Assembly: GCA_005405945.1 (NCBI GenBank) | Contig: BJHW01000001.1 | Coordinates: 5,642,001-5,706,000 of the forward strand | Source of the DNA: Streptomyces violaceusniger | GTDB lineage: Bacteria; Actinomycetota; Actinomycetes; Streptomycetales; Streptomycetaceae | Length of the DNA: 64,000 nt | Reading direction: 5' to 3' | In this document: positions 35,093 to 43,202 of the stretch, piece after piece | How the letters are laid out: each line of letters begins with the position of its first letter | Numbering within the stretch: the first letter of the stretch is position 1 | Position numbers and translations under genes: made by a program | Notes under the pieces: generated by a model | Told to the model about the DNA's origin: nothing | Databases searched by the model: none | What the model saw: only the letters and a program-made list of their open reading frames with translations

Positions 35093-35118
35093 ATGAGCAC
35101 GTTGCGTGGGCGGGCCGG

Positions 35119-35970
35119 GTGGCCGGACTGCCGGAGTGGGACCGGTGCGCGGTGATGGGCGTGGTGAACGTCACACCCGACTCCTTCTCCGACGGCGGGA
35201 AGTGGTTCGACACCGATCTGGCCGTCAAGCACGGTCTCGATCTGGTCGCCGCCGGGGCGGACCTGGTGGACGTCGGCGGCGAGTCGACCCGGCCCGGCGC
35301 GGCGCGCGTCGACGAGGCCGAGGAGCTGCGCCGGGTGATCCCCGTGGTCCGGGAGCTGGCCGCCGCCGGGGCCCTGGTCAGCGTGGACACCATGCGGGCC
35401 GCGGTGGCCGAGCGGGCCGTGGCGGCCGGGGCCCGGCTGGTCAACGACGTCAGCGGCGGCGGCGCCGACCCCGCGATGGTGCCCATGGTGGCCGCGGCGG
35501 GAGTGCCGTTCGTGGTGATGCACTGGCGCGGCCGGTCGATCGACATGGACAACCGAGCGGTGTACGCGGACGTGGTCGGCGAGGTCGTCGCCGAGTTGCG
35601 CGTCGGCCTGGAGCGGGCGGTCGCGGGCGGTATCGACCCGGAGCGGATCGTGGTCGACCCGGGCCTGGGCTTCGCCAAGGACGCCGGACACGACCTGGCG
35701 CTGGTGGCCCGTCTGTCCGCGCTGCGAGAGCTGGGCCGGCCGCTGCTGGTGGCGGCCTCCCGCAAGCGGTTCCTGGGGCGCGTCCTGGCCGGTGACGGGG
35801 GCAGCCCGCCGCCCGCCCGGGAGCGGGACGCCGCCACGGCGGCGGTCACCGCGATCGCGGCGCGCGAGGGTGCCTGGGCCGTCCGGGTGCACGAGGTACG
35901 GGCCAGCGCGGACGCGGTACGCGTGGCGCGGGCCATCGAAGCGGCCGAGACCACGGCGGGAGCGCTGTGA
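35119..35970 (+). CDS. folP: Dihydropteroate synthase
   Basis: A 283-residue DHPS condensing p-aminobenzoate with dihydropterin pyrophosphate; the sulfonamide target. Signature motifs: MGVVNVTPDSFSDGGKWF, VDVGGESTRPGA, LVNDVSGGGADP, VVDPGLGFAKDAGHDL and AASRKRFLG. The uninterrupted frame starts at 35119; the natural start may be the ATG at 35093 (see promoter entry) with one undercalled G between. First gene of folP-NTF2-folB-folK-DUF3180, overlapping the next gene by four bases. Confidence 0.95.
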   Translation: MAGLPEWDRCAVMGVVNVTPDSFSDGGKWFDTDLAVKHGLDLVAAGADLVDVGGESTRPGAARVDEAEELRRVIPVVRELAAAGALVSVDTMRAAVAERAVAAGARLVNDVSGGGADPAMVPMVAAAGVPFVVMHWRGRSIDMDNRAVYADVVGEVVAELRVGLERAVAGGIDPERIVVDPGLGFAKDAGHDLALVARLSALRELGRPLLVAASRKRFLGRVLAGDGGSPPPARERDAATAAVTAIAAREGAWAVRVHEVRASADAVRVARAIEAAETTAGAL

Positions 35971-36452
35971 CTTCCCTTACGGACAACGAGCGTGTGGCGC
36001 TGGTGAACACCGCGCTGTACGACGCCATGGAGCAGGGCGACCACGCCACGCTGCAGCGGCTCTGGCTGGACTCCCCCGACACCGAGGTGTCCTGTGTCCA
36101 CCCGGGCTGGCCGGTGCTGCGCGGCCGGGGCGAGGTGCTCCGCTCCTACGCGCTGATCATGGCCAACACGGACTACATCCAGTTCTTCCTGACGGATGTC
36201 GAGGTGTCGGTGATGGCCGACACCGCCCTGGTGACCTGCACCGAGAACATCCTCAGCGGCGCCCCGGCGGAGGAGGAGGGCCAGCTCGGCCCGCTGGTGG
36301 GCCAGCTGGTCGTGGCCACGAACGTGTTCCGCCGAACGGAGGACGGCTGGAAGGTCTGGGCGCACCACGGCTCCCCGGTGCTGGCGGAGAGCGACGACGA
36401 GGAGCCGGGCGGCCCCGAAGGGCCCGCCGACGACGGACTGCTGCCGGGCTGA
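35967..36452 (+). CDS. NTF2-like (SnoaL_3/DUF4440-type) protein in the folate operon
   Basis: A 161-residue cone-fold protein: VALVNTALYDAMEQGDHATL, VSCVHPGWPVLRGRGEVLRSY and VFRRTEDGWKVWAHHGSPV are typical of the NTF2-like superfamily. GTGA overlap with folP shows it is translated with it. No member of this family has a known step in folate synthesis that I can name; it may be a lyase, a binding protein or a chaperone for a folate intermediate. The C-terminal ~25 residues are acidic and disordered. Confidence 0.85.
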   Translation: MTSLTDNERVALVNTALYDAMEQGDHATLQRLWLDSPDTEVSCVHPGWPVLRGRGEVLRSYALIMANTDYIQFFLTDVEVSVMADTALVTCTENILSGAPAEEEGQLGPLVGQLVVATNVFRRTEDGWKVWAHHGSPVLAESDDEEPGGPEGPADDGLLPG

Positions 36453-36655
36453 GTTCATCCCGTTCGAGCCCCGCGAGGTGGGGGTAGGAGGCTGTGGCGC
36501 GGAGTGTCGGCAGCGTGCGCAGCCCACCCCATGGGCGGGTGCCGCCGGAGCTCGCAGGTAGATTCGAGGCAGGTACCCCCGCATACGGCAGGGGACGGGT
36601 GGTGCGTTCCGGCTGGGACGTGCCCGCGTACCGACGACCAGCAGGAGTGGTTCAG

Positions 36656-37015
36656 GTGGATCGTGTCGCGCTGCGCGGCCTGAGGGCTCGCGGGCACCAC
36701 GGTGTGCTGCCCCATGAGCGCGAGGAGGGCCAGGACTTCGTCGTGGACCTCGTGCTCGGCCTGGACACTCGGCTGGCCGCGGCCGACGACGACCTCGGCA
36801 AGACCGTCCACTACGGCGTGGTGGCGGAGGAGGTCGTGGACGTGGTACGGGGTGAGCCGGTCGATCTGATCGAGACGCTGGCCGAACGGATCGCGGACCG
36901 GTGCCTCGAGCACGACGTGGTGCGGGAGGTCGAGGTCGTGGTGCACAAGCCGCAGGCCCCGATCACCGTGCCCTTCGACGACGTGACCATCACCATCACC
37001 CGGAGCCGAGTATGA
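36656..37015 (+). CDS. folB: Dihydroneopterin aldolase
   Basis: A 119-residue FolB splitting dihydroneopterin to hydroxymethyl-dihydropterin and glycolaldehyde. Motifs: RARGHHGVLPHEREEGQDF (active-site Glu), TVHYGVVAEEVVD, LIETLAERIADRCL and the catalytic Lys in VVHKPQAPI. GTG at 36656 is chosen because CAGGAG lies eight bases upstream and the conserved domain begins here. In the 203-base gap before it, TAGATT near 36559 could be a -10 for a second promoter. Its stop overlaps folK by four bases. Confidence 0.93.
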   Translation: MDRVALRGLRARGHHGVLPHEREEGQDFVVDLVLGLDTRLAAADDDLGKTVHYGVVAEEVVDVVRGEPVDLIETLAERIADRCLEHDVVREVEVVVHKPQAPITVPFDDVTITITRSRV

Positions 37016-37605
37016 GCAGCAGCGACCCGACCGTGCAGCCCGTTCCCACCTCCGTGGTGGAGCAGGTGGACGCCGCCGACGTGACGTTGAGCAACCCCAA
37101 ACGGGCGGTGATCTCGCTCGGCAGCAACCTGGGCAACCGCCTGGAGACCATCCAGGGCGCGATCGACGCGCTGGAGGACACCCCTGGCCTGCGGGTCAAG
37201 GCCGTGTCGCCGGTGTACGAGACGGATCCGTGGGGCGTGGAGCCCGGCACCCAGGCCACGTACTTCAACGCGGTGGTGCTGATCAAGACGACGCTGCCGC
37301 CGTCCTCGCTGCTGGAGCGCGGCCACGCCATCGAGGAGGCGTTCGAGCGGGTGCGGGACGAGCGCTGGGGCCCGCGCACCATCGACGTGGACATCGTGGC
37401 GTACCAGGACGTGGTCTCCGACGACCCGCAGCTGACCCTGCCGCATCCGCGCGCCCATGAGCGCGCCTTCGTCCTGGTGCCGTGGAACGACGTGGATCCG
37501 CAGGCCGAGGTCCCCGGGCGCGGGACGGTCGCGGGGCTGCTGGCGGCGGTGGGCCGGGACGGGGTCCGGGTCCGCGCCGATCTGGAACTGCGACTGCCCG
37601 AGTAG
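37012..37605 (+). CDS. folK: 2-amino-4-hydroxy-6-hydroxymethyldihydropteridine diphosphokinase
   Basis: A 197-residue HPPK activating hydroxymethyl-dihydropterin with ATP for FolP. Motifs: AVISLGSNLGNRLETI, VSPVYETDPWGV, FNAVVLIKTTLPP, WGPRTIDVDIVAY and LPHPRAHERAFVLVPW. An N-terminal extension of ~30 residues precedes the fold. ATGA overlap with folB. Confidence 0.95.
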   Translation: MSSSDPTVQPVPTSVVEQVDAADVTLSNPKRAVISLGSNLGNRLETIQGAIDALEDTPGLRVKAVSPVYETDPWGVEPGTQATYFNAVVLIKTTLPPSSLLERGHAIEEAFERVRDERWGPRTIDVDIVAYQDVVSDDPQLTLPHPRAHERAFVLVPWNDVDPQAEVPGRGTVAGLLAAVGRDGVRVRADLELRLPE

Positions 37606-37667
37606 ACGTTGATCCGGATAGGTTCCGGGAGACGCTGGTACGTACTGGATTGAGGGGCGACCGCTCG

Positions 37668-38204
37668 GTGAAGCAACTTCGGATCGGCGTGCTGGTCGGG
37701 CTGTTCGCCGTGGCCGGTGTGGTCTCGTGGGCGGGGGCCCGGCTGTGGGACACCTTCGGGTCACTGCCGAGCGTCCCGGTGGCCGCGCCGATCGTGCTGG
37801 CCCTGATCGCGGTCGTGCTGGCCGCCACCGCGCTGTCGCTGCGGTCCCGGCTGCGCGCCCAGCGGGAGCGGCAGCCCGACGCCAAGGGTGTGGACCCGAT
37901 GGTGGCCGCCCGTGCGGTGGTCTTCGGGCAGGCCAGCGCGCTGGTGGCGGCGCTGGTCGCGGGGATGTACGGCGGAGTGGGCGTCTTCCTGGCCATGGAG
38001 CAGCTCGATGTGCCCGCCCGCCGCGATCAGGCGCTCTACGCCGGAGGCTCGGTCCTGGCGGGCGCGGGGGTGGTGGCGGCCGCGTTCTTCCTGGAGCGGG
38101 TGCTCAAGCTCCCGAGGACGACGACAACGACGGCAACGGCCCGAGCGCGGCGGCCCGCGCCTGAGGCGCGCCGGAGACCGAGGCCCCGAAGCGCACGGTC
38201 GTGA
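37668..38204 (+). CDS. DUF3180 membrane protein, apparent frameshift at the 3' end
   Basis: A small protein with four hydrophobic segments (IGVLVGLFAVAGVVSWAGA, AAPIVLALIAVVLAATALSL, ALVAALVAGMYGGVGVFLA, AGGSVLAGAGVVAAAFFLER). DUF3180 proteins follow folK in many actinobacteria; function unknown. GTG start at 37668 after GAGGGGCGA. The given frame ends at 38204 in an arginine-rich tail, but one extra C at 38111-38113 would yield LPEDDDNDGNGPSAAARA and a stop at 38164, the more usual acidic ending. Confidence 0.85.
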   Translation: MKQLRIGVLVGLFAVAGVVSWAGARLWDTFGSLPSVPVAAPIVLALIAVVLAATALSLRSRLRAQRERQPDAKGVDPMVAARAVVFGQASALVAALVAGMYGGVGVFLAMEQLDVPARRDQALYAGGSVLAGAGVVAAAFFLERVLKLPRTTTTTATARARRPAPEARRRPRPRSARS

Positions 38205-38261
38205 CGCGGCTGAGCCGCGGAAGCGCTCGGTCGGTTACGCGGCCGAGCCGCGCGGGCCCGC

Positions 38262-38867
38262 TCAGCGGGCCATGATGAGGCTCATCGCCTCCGCCCGGGT
38301 GGCCGGGTCGCGCAGCTGGCCACGGACGGCCGAGGTGAGGGTCTTGGCGCCGGGCTTGCGCACCCCGCGCATGGTCATGCACATGTGCTCGCACTCGACC
38401 ACCACGATCACCCCGCGCGGCTCCAGTATCCGCATCAGGGAGTCGGCGATCTGGGTGGTCAGCCGCTCCTGGACCTGGGGGCGGCGGGCGTAGACATCGA
38501 CCAGCCGGGCCAGCTTGGACAGCCCGGTGATCTTGCCGTCGTGGGACGGGATATAGCCCACATGGGCCACGCCCACGAAGGGCACCAGGTGGTGCTCGCA
38601 GGAGGACATCACCTCGATGTCCTTCACCAGCACCATCTCGTCGTGGCCCAGGTCGAAGGTGGTGGTCAGGACGTCCTCGGGCACCTGGCGCAGCCCCGCG
38701 AAGATCTCCTTGTACGCGCGGGCCACCCGGCCCGGGGTCTCGCGCAGCCCCTCCCGGTCGGGGTCCTCACCGACGGCGATCAGCAGTTCGCGGATCGCGT
38801 TCTCGGCGCGCTTCTCGTCGAACACGCCAATGGGGCTCTCGCCGTCCAGCGTCACCGGGTCGGTCAT
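38262..38867 (-). CDS. folE: GTP cyclohydrolase I
   Basis: A 201-residue enzyme opening GTP to dihydroneopterin triphosphate, first step of folate synthesis. Zinc and active-site motifs: MSSCEHHLVPFVGVAHVGYI, ITGLSKLARLVDVYARRPQV, ERLTTQIADSLM and VVVECEHMCMTMRGV. ATG at 38867 with GAGG upstream. It is downstream of ftsH on the minus strand and convergent with the folP operon, so the folate genes meet tail to tail. A hairpin separates it from ftsH. Confidence 0.97.
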   Translation of the reverse strand: MTDPVTLDGESPIGVFDEKRAENAIRELLIAVGEDPDREGLRETPGRVARAYKEIFAGLRQVPEDVLTTTFDLGHDEMVLVKDIEVMSSCEHHLVPFVGVAHVGYIPSHDGKITGLSKLARLVDVYARRPQVQERLTTQIADSLMRILEPRGVIVVVECEHMCMTMRGVRKPGAKTLTSAVRGQLRDPATRAEAMSLIMAR

Positions 38868-38906
38868 GGAGCTGCCTCGTTCCTCACATACGCACACGAA
38901 CGCGAA

Positions 38907-38948
38907 AATGCCGCGTCCAACAGGCTAGAACCTGATGGACGCGGCATT
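38907..38948. terminator. Hairpin between ftsH and folE
   Basis: AATGCCGCGTCCA (38907-38919) pairs perfectly with TGGACGCGGCATT (38936-38948), 16-base loop. It starts 45 bases after the ftsH stop and ends 40 bases before the folE start, so it can terminate ftsH mRNA, attenuate read-through into folE, or stabilise a processed end. Confidence 0.75.
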
Positions 38949-38992
38949 CATTCCGGGTCACCGGGAGCGGAGGCCGCCCCCGGTGGCGGGGA

Positions 38993-41035
38993 TCAGTTCT
39001 CCGAGCCGGAGCCCGAGCCCTCAGGACGCTCGACGCTGTCCTCCGGGGCGGTGCTCTTGGTCAGCGAGGCCGCCGAGGTGGGCTGGGCGCCGTTGGCCGG
39101 GGCCAGCTCCTTGGGGGAGAGCACCGGCGGACGGGTGGAGGGCGTACGCCGCGAGGAGCCGGTCCACGCCGGGCGGGCCGGGCGCTTGACGACCGGGGCG
39201 AAGATCTCGGCGATCTCCTCCTTGTTCAGCGTCTCCTTCTCCAGCAGCGCCAGCACCAGGTTGTCCAGGACGTCCCGGTTCTCGACGAGGATCTCCCACG
39301 CCTCGTTGTGCGCGGCCTCGATGAGCTTCTTGACCTCCTCGTCCACCAGCGCGGCGACCTCTTCGGAGTAGTCGCGCTGGTGAGCCATCTCACGGCCGAG
39401 GAACGGCTCGGAGTTGTCGGAGCCGAACTTGATCGCGCCGAGCCGCTCGGTCATGCCGTACTGCGTGACCATCGCGCGGGCCGTGGCGGTGGCCTTCTCG
39501 ATGTCGTTGGACGCGCCCGTGGTCGGGTCGTGGAAGACGAGCTCCTCCGCCGCCCGGCCGCCCATCATGTAGGCGAGCTGGTCCAGCATCTCGTTGCGCG
39601 TGGTCGAGTACTTGTCCTCGTCGGGCAGGACCATGGTGTAGCCCAGGGCCCGGCCTCTGGAGAGGATCGTGACCTTGTGCACCGGATCGCTGTTCGGAGA
39701 CGCCGCCGCGACCAGGGCGTGACCGCCCTCGTGGTACGCGGTGATCTTCTTCTCCTTGTCGCTCATGATCCGGGTCCGCTTCTGCGGACCGGCCACGACG
39801 CGGTCGATCGCCTCGTCCAGGAAGTGGTTGTCGATCAGCTTCTTGTCACTGCGGGCCGTCAGCAGGGCGGCCTCGTTCAGCACGTTCGACAGATCGGCAC
39901 CGGTGAAGCCGGGGGTGCGGCGGGCGACGGCCGACAGGTCGACGTCCGGGGCGACCGGCTTGCCCTTCTGGTGGACCTTGAGGATCTCCAGCCGGCCCTG
40001 CATGTCCGGGCGGTCGACGGCGATCTGCCGGTCGAAGCGGCCCGGGCGCAGCAGCGCCGGGTCGAGGATGTCGGGCCGGTTGGTGGCGGCGATCAGGATG
40101 ACCCCGCCCTTCACATCGAAACCGTCCATCTCGACGAGCAGCTGGTTCAGCGTCTGCTCGCGCTCGTCGTGGCCGCCGCCCATGCCCGCGCCGCGGTGCC
40201 GGCCGACGGCGTCGATCTCGTCGACGAAGACGATGGCCGGGGCGTTGGCCTTGGCCTGCTCGAACAGGTCGCGGACCCGGGAGGCACCCACACCCACGAA
40301 CATCTCGACGAAGTCGGAGCCGGAGATCGAGTAGAAGGGGACACCCGCCTCGCCCGCGACGGCGCGCGCGAGCAGCGTCTTACCCGTACCGGGCGGGCCG
40401 TAGAGCAGCACACCCTTGGGGATCTTGGCGCCCACGGCCTGGAACTTCGCCGGCTCCTGGAGGAACTCCTTGATCTCCTGGAGCTCCTCGACCGCCTCGT
40501 CGGCCCCCGCCACATCGGTGAAGGTCGTCTTCGGCGTGTCCTTGGTGATGAGCTTGGCCTTCGACTTGCCGAAGTTCATCACCCGGGAGCCGCCGCCCTG
40601 CATCTGGTTCATCAGGAACAGGAAGACCACGACGATCAGCACGAACGGGAGCAGCGAGAGCAGGATCCCGACGAAGGGGTTCTGCTTCGACGTCGAGACG
40701 TTGTACCCATCGGGGATCCCATTGGGCTTCTGAGCGTTGGCCTGCAGAGTCTTGGCGAGATCAACGCCCTGGTCACCGATGTAGGTGGCCTGGAGCTTGT
40801 TGCTGCCCGAGATCTTGGCGACGTTGTCCTTGAGCTCGATCTTTACCTTGTGCTCGTCGCCGGTCGTCAGTTCGGCGGACTGGACCTGGTTCTGGTTGAT
40901 CGCCTTGACGACCTGACTGGTGTCCACCGACTTGTAGCCGCCGGACGAGCCGACGACCTGCATCAACACGACCACGGCGAGGACGGCCAGCACGATCCAC
41001 ATGACCGGCCCACGGAAGTAGCGCTTCACGTCCAT
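38993..41035 (-). CDS. ftsH: ATP-dependent zinc metalloprotease FtsH
   Basis: A 680-residue membrane AAA+ protease degrading membrane and regulatory proteins. Two membrane helices (MWIVLAVLAVVVLMQVV, ~10-26; GILLSLLPFVLIVVVFLFLM, ~112-131) flank an extracytoplasmic loop. The AAA+ domain has GPPGTGKTLLARAVAGEAG, FVDEIDAVGRHRG and the SRH region; the peptidase zinc motif is HEGGH. The C-terminal ~50 residues are Pro/Ser-rich. I start at the ATG at 41035 (MDVKRYFRGPV). A GTG at 41071 is a rival start; the SD lies between them and is separated from the ATG by a hairpin. Confidence 0.96.
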   Translation of the reverse strand: MDVKRYFRGPVMWIVLAVLAVVVLMQVVGSSGGYKSVDTSQVVKAINQNQVQSAELTTGDEHKVKIELKDNVAKISGSNKLQATYIGDQGVDLAKTLQANAQKPNGIPDGYNVSTSKQNPFVGILLSLLPFVLIVVVFLFLMNQMQGGGSRVMNFGKSKAKLITKDTPKTTFTDVAGADEAVEELQEIKEFLQEPAKFQAVGAKIPKGVLLYGPPGTGKTLLARAVAGEAGVPFYSISGSDFVEMFVGVGASRVRDLFEQAKANAPAIVFVDEIDAVGRHRGAGMGGGHDEREQTLNQLLVEMDGFDVKGGVILIAATNRPDILDPALLRPGRFDRQIAVDRPDMQGRLEILKVHQKGKPVAPDVDLSAVARRTPGFTGADLSNVLNEAALLTARSDKKLIDNHFLDEAIDRVVAGPQKRTRIMSDKEKKITAYHEGGHALVAAASPNSDPVHKVTILSRGRALGYTMVLPDEDKYSTTRNEMLDQLAYMMGGRAAEELVFHDPTTGASNDIEKATATARAMVTQYGMTERLGAIKFGSDNSEPFLGREMAHQRDYSEEVAALVDEEVKKLIEAAHNEAWEILVENRDVLDNLVLALLEKETLNKEEIAEIFAPVVKRPARPAWTGSSRRTPSTRPPVLSPKELAPANGAQPTSAASLTKSTAPEDSVERPEGSGSGSEN

Positions 41036-41065
41036 CCATACGGGGCGAAGTCGCCCCGTCCCTCC
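41036..41065 (-). promoter_or_regulatory. ftsH ribosome site separated from the start by a hairpin
   Basis: On the minus strand GGAGGG (41065-41060) is followed directly by ACGGGGCGA-CT-TCGCCCCGT (41059-41040), a perfect 9-bp stem, then ATGG and the ATG at 41035. Linear SD-to-start distance is 24 bases, too long; folding of the hairpin would shorten it to about four. It may therefore be needed for initiation, possibly temperature-responsive. Confidence 0.6.
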
Positions 41066-41280
41066 TGCCACAGTGAGGCACGGCAGCCCTGGAGGGGCGC
41101 CTGTGCGTGCGGTGTATTTGCGGTGTATGAGCTGTGTAATCCTCAGTCTCGAAAAAGACTGACCTTCGGACGGTACCCCAGCATTGTCACCCGACGCCGC
41201 CGTGGACTGTTAACGAAACCGCCTTCCCCTGCTCCAACGGCGGAAAACCCCGCCGGGTTCCCAGGGGGCGGCCGCGCCCG

Positions 41281-41835
41281 TCAGCCGCCGTAGACGTGAG
41301 GCGCCAGGGTGCCGACGAACCGAAGGTTCCGGTACTTCTCGGCATAGTCCAGGCCGTAGCCGACGACGAACTCATTGGGGATGTCGAAGCCGACCCACTT
41401 CACCTCGATGGCGACCTTGGCCGCCTCCGGCTTGCGCAGCAGGGTGCAGACGTTCAGCGAGGCCGGCTCGCGCGAGCCCAGGTTCGACAGCAGCCACGAC
41501 AGCGTCAGTCCGGAGTCGATGATGTCCTCGACGATCAGGACGTGCTTGCCCTTGATGTCGGTGTCCAAGTCCTTCAGGATACGCACCACGCCGGAGGACT
41601 GGGTGCCCGCGCCGTAGGACGACACGGCCATCCAGTCCATGGTGACGGGCGTGGAGAGGGCACGCGCCAGATCCGCCATCACCATGACCGCGCCCTTGAG
41701 CACGCCGATGATCAGCAGATCCTTGCCCGCGTACTCCTCGTCGATGGCGGCGGCCAGCTCGGCCAGCTTCGCGTTGATCTCTTGCTCGGTGATGAGGACC
41801 GACTTGAGGTCGGTGCCCATGTCCTTGTCGTCCAC
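41281..41835 (-). CDS. hpt: Hypoxanthine phosphoribosyltransferase
   Basis: A 184-residue purine salvage enzyme. PRPP-binding loop is HVLIVEDIIDSGLTLSWLL; LIIGVLKGAVMVMADLARAL and MDWMAVSSYG (flexible loop SYG) are conserved; the C-terminus GLDYAEKYRNLRFVGTL matches the family. I start at the GTG at 41835 (VDDKDMGTDL) with GAGAG seven bases upstream; a GTG three codons earlier is possible. It lies 45 bases after tilS and 245 before ftsH on the same strand. tilS-hpt-ftsH is a widespread bacterial order. Confidence 0.95.
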   Translation of the reverse strand: MDDKDMGTDLKSVLITEQEINAKLAELAAAIDEEYAGKDLLIIGVLKGAVMVMADLARALSTPVTMDWMAVSSYGAGTQSSGVVRILKDLDTDIKGKHVLIVEDIIDSGLTLSWLLSNLGSREPASLNVCTLLRKPEAAKVAIEVKWVGFDIPNEFVVGYGLDYAEKYRNLRFVGTLAPHVYGG

Positions 41836-41880
41836 CCGCGCCACTCTCGTTCGACTACCGGCTCGTCTGGCTCGGGCGGA

Positions 41881-42992
41881 TCAGCCCTGCCGGATGACCA
41901 GTCTGCCACCCTCCCGGCGGACCTCGACGCGGCCGGGGAGGTTGATGGCCCGCTGCCCCCGCCAGCCGGTGATCAGCCGGTCCACCTCTTCGATGTGGCG
42001 GGCGAAGAGCGAACCGGCGGGCGCGCCCGCGGCGATGGCGGCCCGGCGCAGCACCCGGCGGCGGACGGCGGCGGGCAGTCCGTGCAGGCCGACGGTGTCG
42101 AGGTGCACGGCCTGCGCGCCACCGGCCGCCGCCGGTGCGGTGGTCATCACATCGGCCTCGGCGCGCGCGGCCCAGGCGTCGAGGGTGTCGGCGTCGTCAC
42201 GGGAGAGCTGGGCGGTGCGGGCGAGCGCCTCGACGACGCCCTTGCCCAGCGCCTTCTCCAGGATGGGCAGCGCCTCGTGGCGGACCCGGGAGCGGGTGTA
42301 GGAGGGGTCCACGTTGTGCGGGTCGTCCCAGACGGGCAGCGACTGGGCCAGGCACGCCTCACGGACGGTGTGCCGATCCAGCTGGAGGAAGGGGCGGCGG
42401 TAGCGGCCGCCGGTACCGGAGACCCAGGCCATGCCGGACAGCGAGCGGGTGCCGGAGCCGCGGGCGAGGCCCAGCAGAACCGTCTCGGCCTGGTCGTCAC
42501 GGGTGTGGCCGAGCAGCACCGCGGCGGCGCCGTGGCGCTCGGCGGCGGCGTCCAGCGCGGCGTAGCGGGCGTCCCGCGCGGCGGCCTCGGGGCCGCCGCT
42601 CCGGCCGACGGACACGGCGATCGCCTCGACCGGCGCCAGGCCCAGGGCCCGCATCCGGTCGGCGACCTCGGCGGCACGGACGTCGGACCCCTGCTGGAGA
42701 CCGTGGTCGACGGTGACCCCGCCGGCGCGCAGCCCGGCCCGCGGGGCCTCGAAGGCGAGGGCGGAGGCGAGCGCCATGGAGTCGGCGCCACCCGAGCAGG
42801 CGGCGAGCACGAGCGGTGCGTCGTCCCGCGGGGCGGAGCCGCGGGGCCGGGGGCCGGAGCCGCCGAGGAGGGAGAGGCGGGAGCGGAGGGCGACGAGGCG
42901 GCCGGGGGCGCGGCCGATTGGGCGACGAGGATGTCGTGGAGGACGCGGCGGACCGCGAGGCGTATCGCGGCGACCGCTGGATGGGGACCCAT
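41881..42992 (-). CDS. tilS: tRNA(Ile)-lysidine synthase, apparent frameshift
   Basis: TilS changes C34 of the CAU-anticodon tRNA(Ile) to lysidine. The PP-loop ACSGGADSMALASALAF, GGVTVDHGLQQGSDVRAAEV and LLGHTRDDQAETVLLGLARG are in the main frame. The N-terminus (MGPHPAVAAIRLAVRRVLHD) is in the neighbouring frame from 42992; the join falls within 42835-42920, full of C and G runs, and one missing base explains it. Its essential role makes a true pseudogene unlikely. Confidence 0.92.
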
Positions 42993-43202
42993 GTCCGTTT
43001 CCCATCTGTCATTCGAGGGGGTGCCTCGGGGGGTGCGAGGAGTACGAGCGGTACGAGCCTTTCGTCACGCTGCGTATGTCGATGGTGACAGAAGCGAGCT
43101 GTTCCCCGAGCATCGCACGCCTACCCGTCGCCAACGGTCCCTCGGACGAGTGATTAAAGGGGGCGTTCGTCCGTTTCCGTGTGTGCCGGGTGTGTGCCGG
43201 TT

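Noticed and set aside
41036..41071. A classical transcription terminator upstream of ftsH
   Set aside because: The hairpin lies between the SD and the start codon of ftsH, so a translational role or coding extension is more sensible.
39308..41293. 661-codon plus-strand frame opposite ftsH
   Set aside because: Antisense shadow of a clearly conserved gene.
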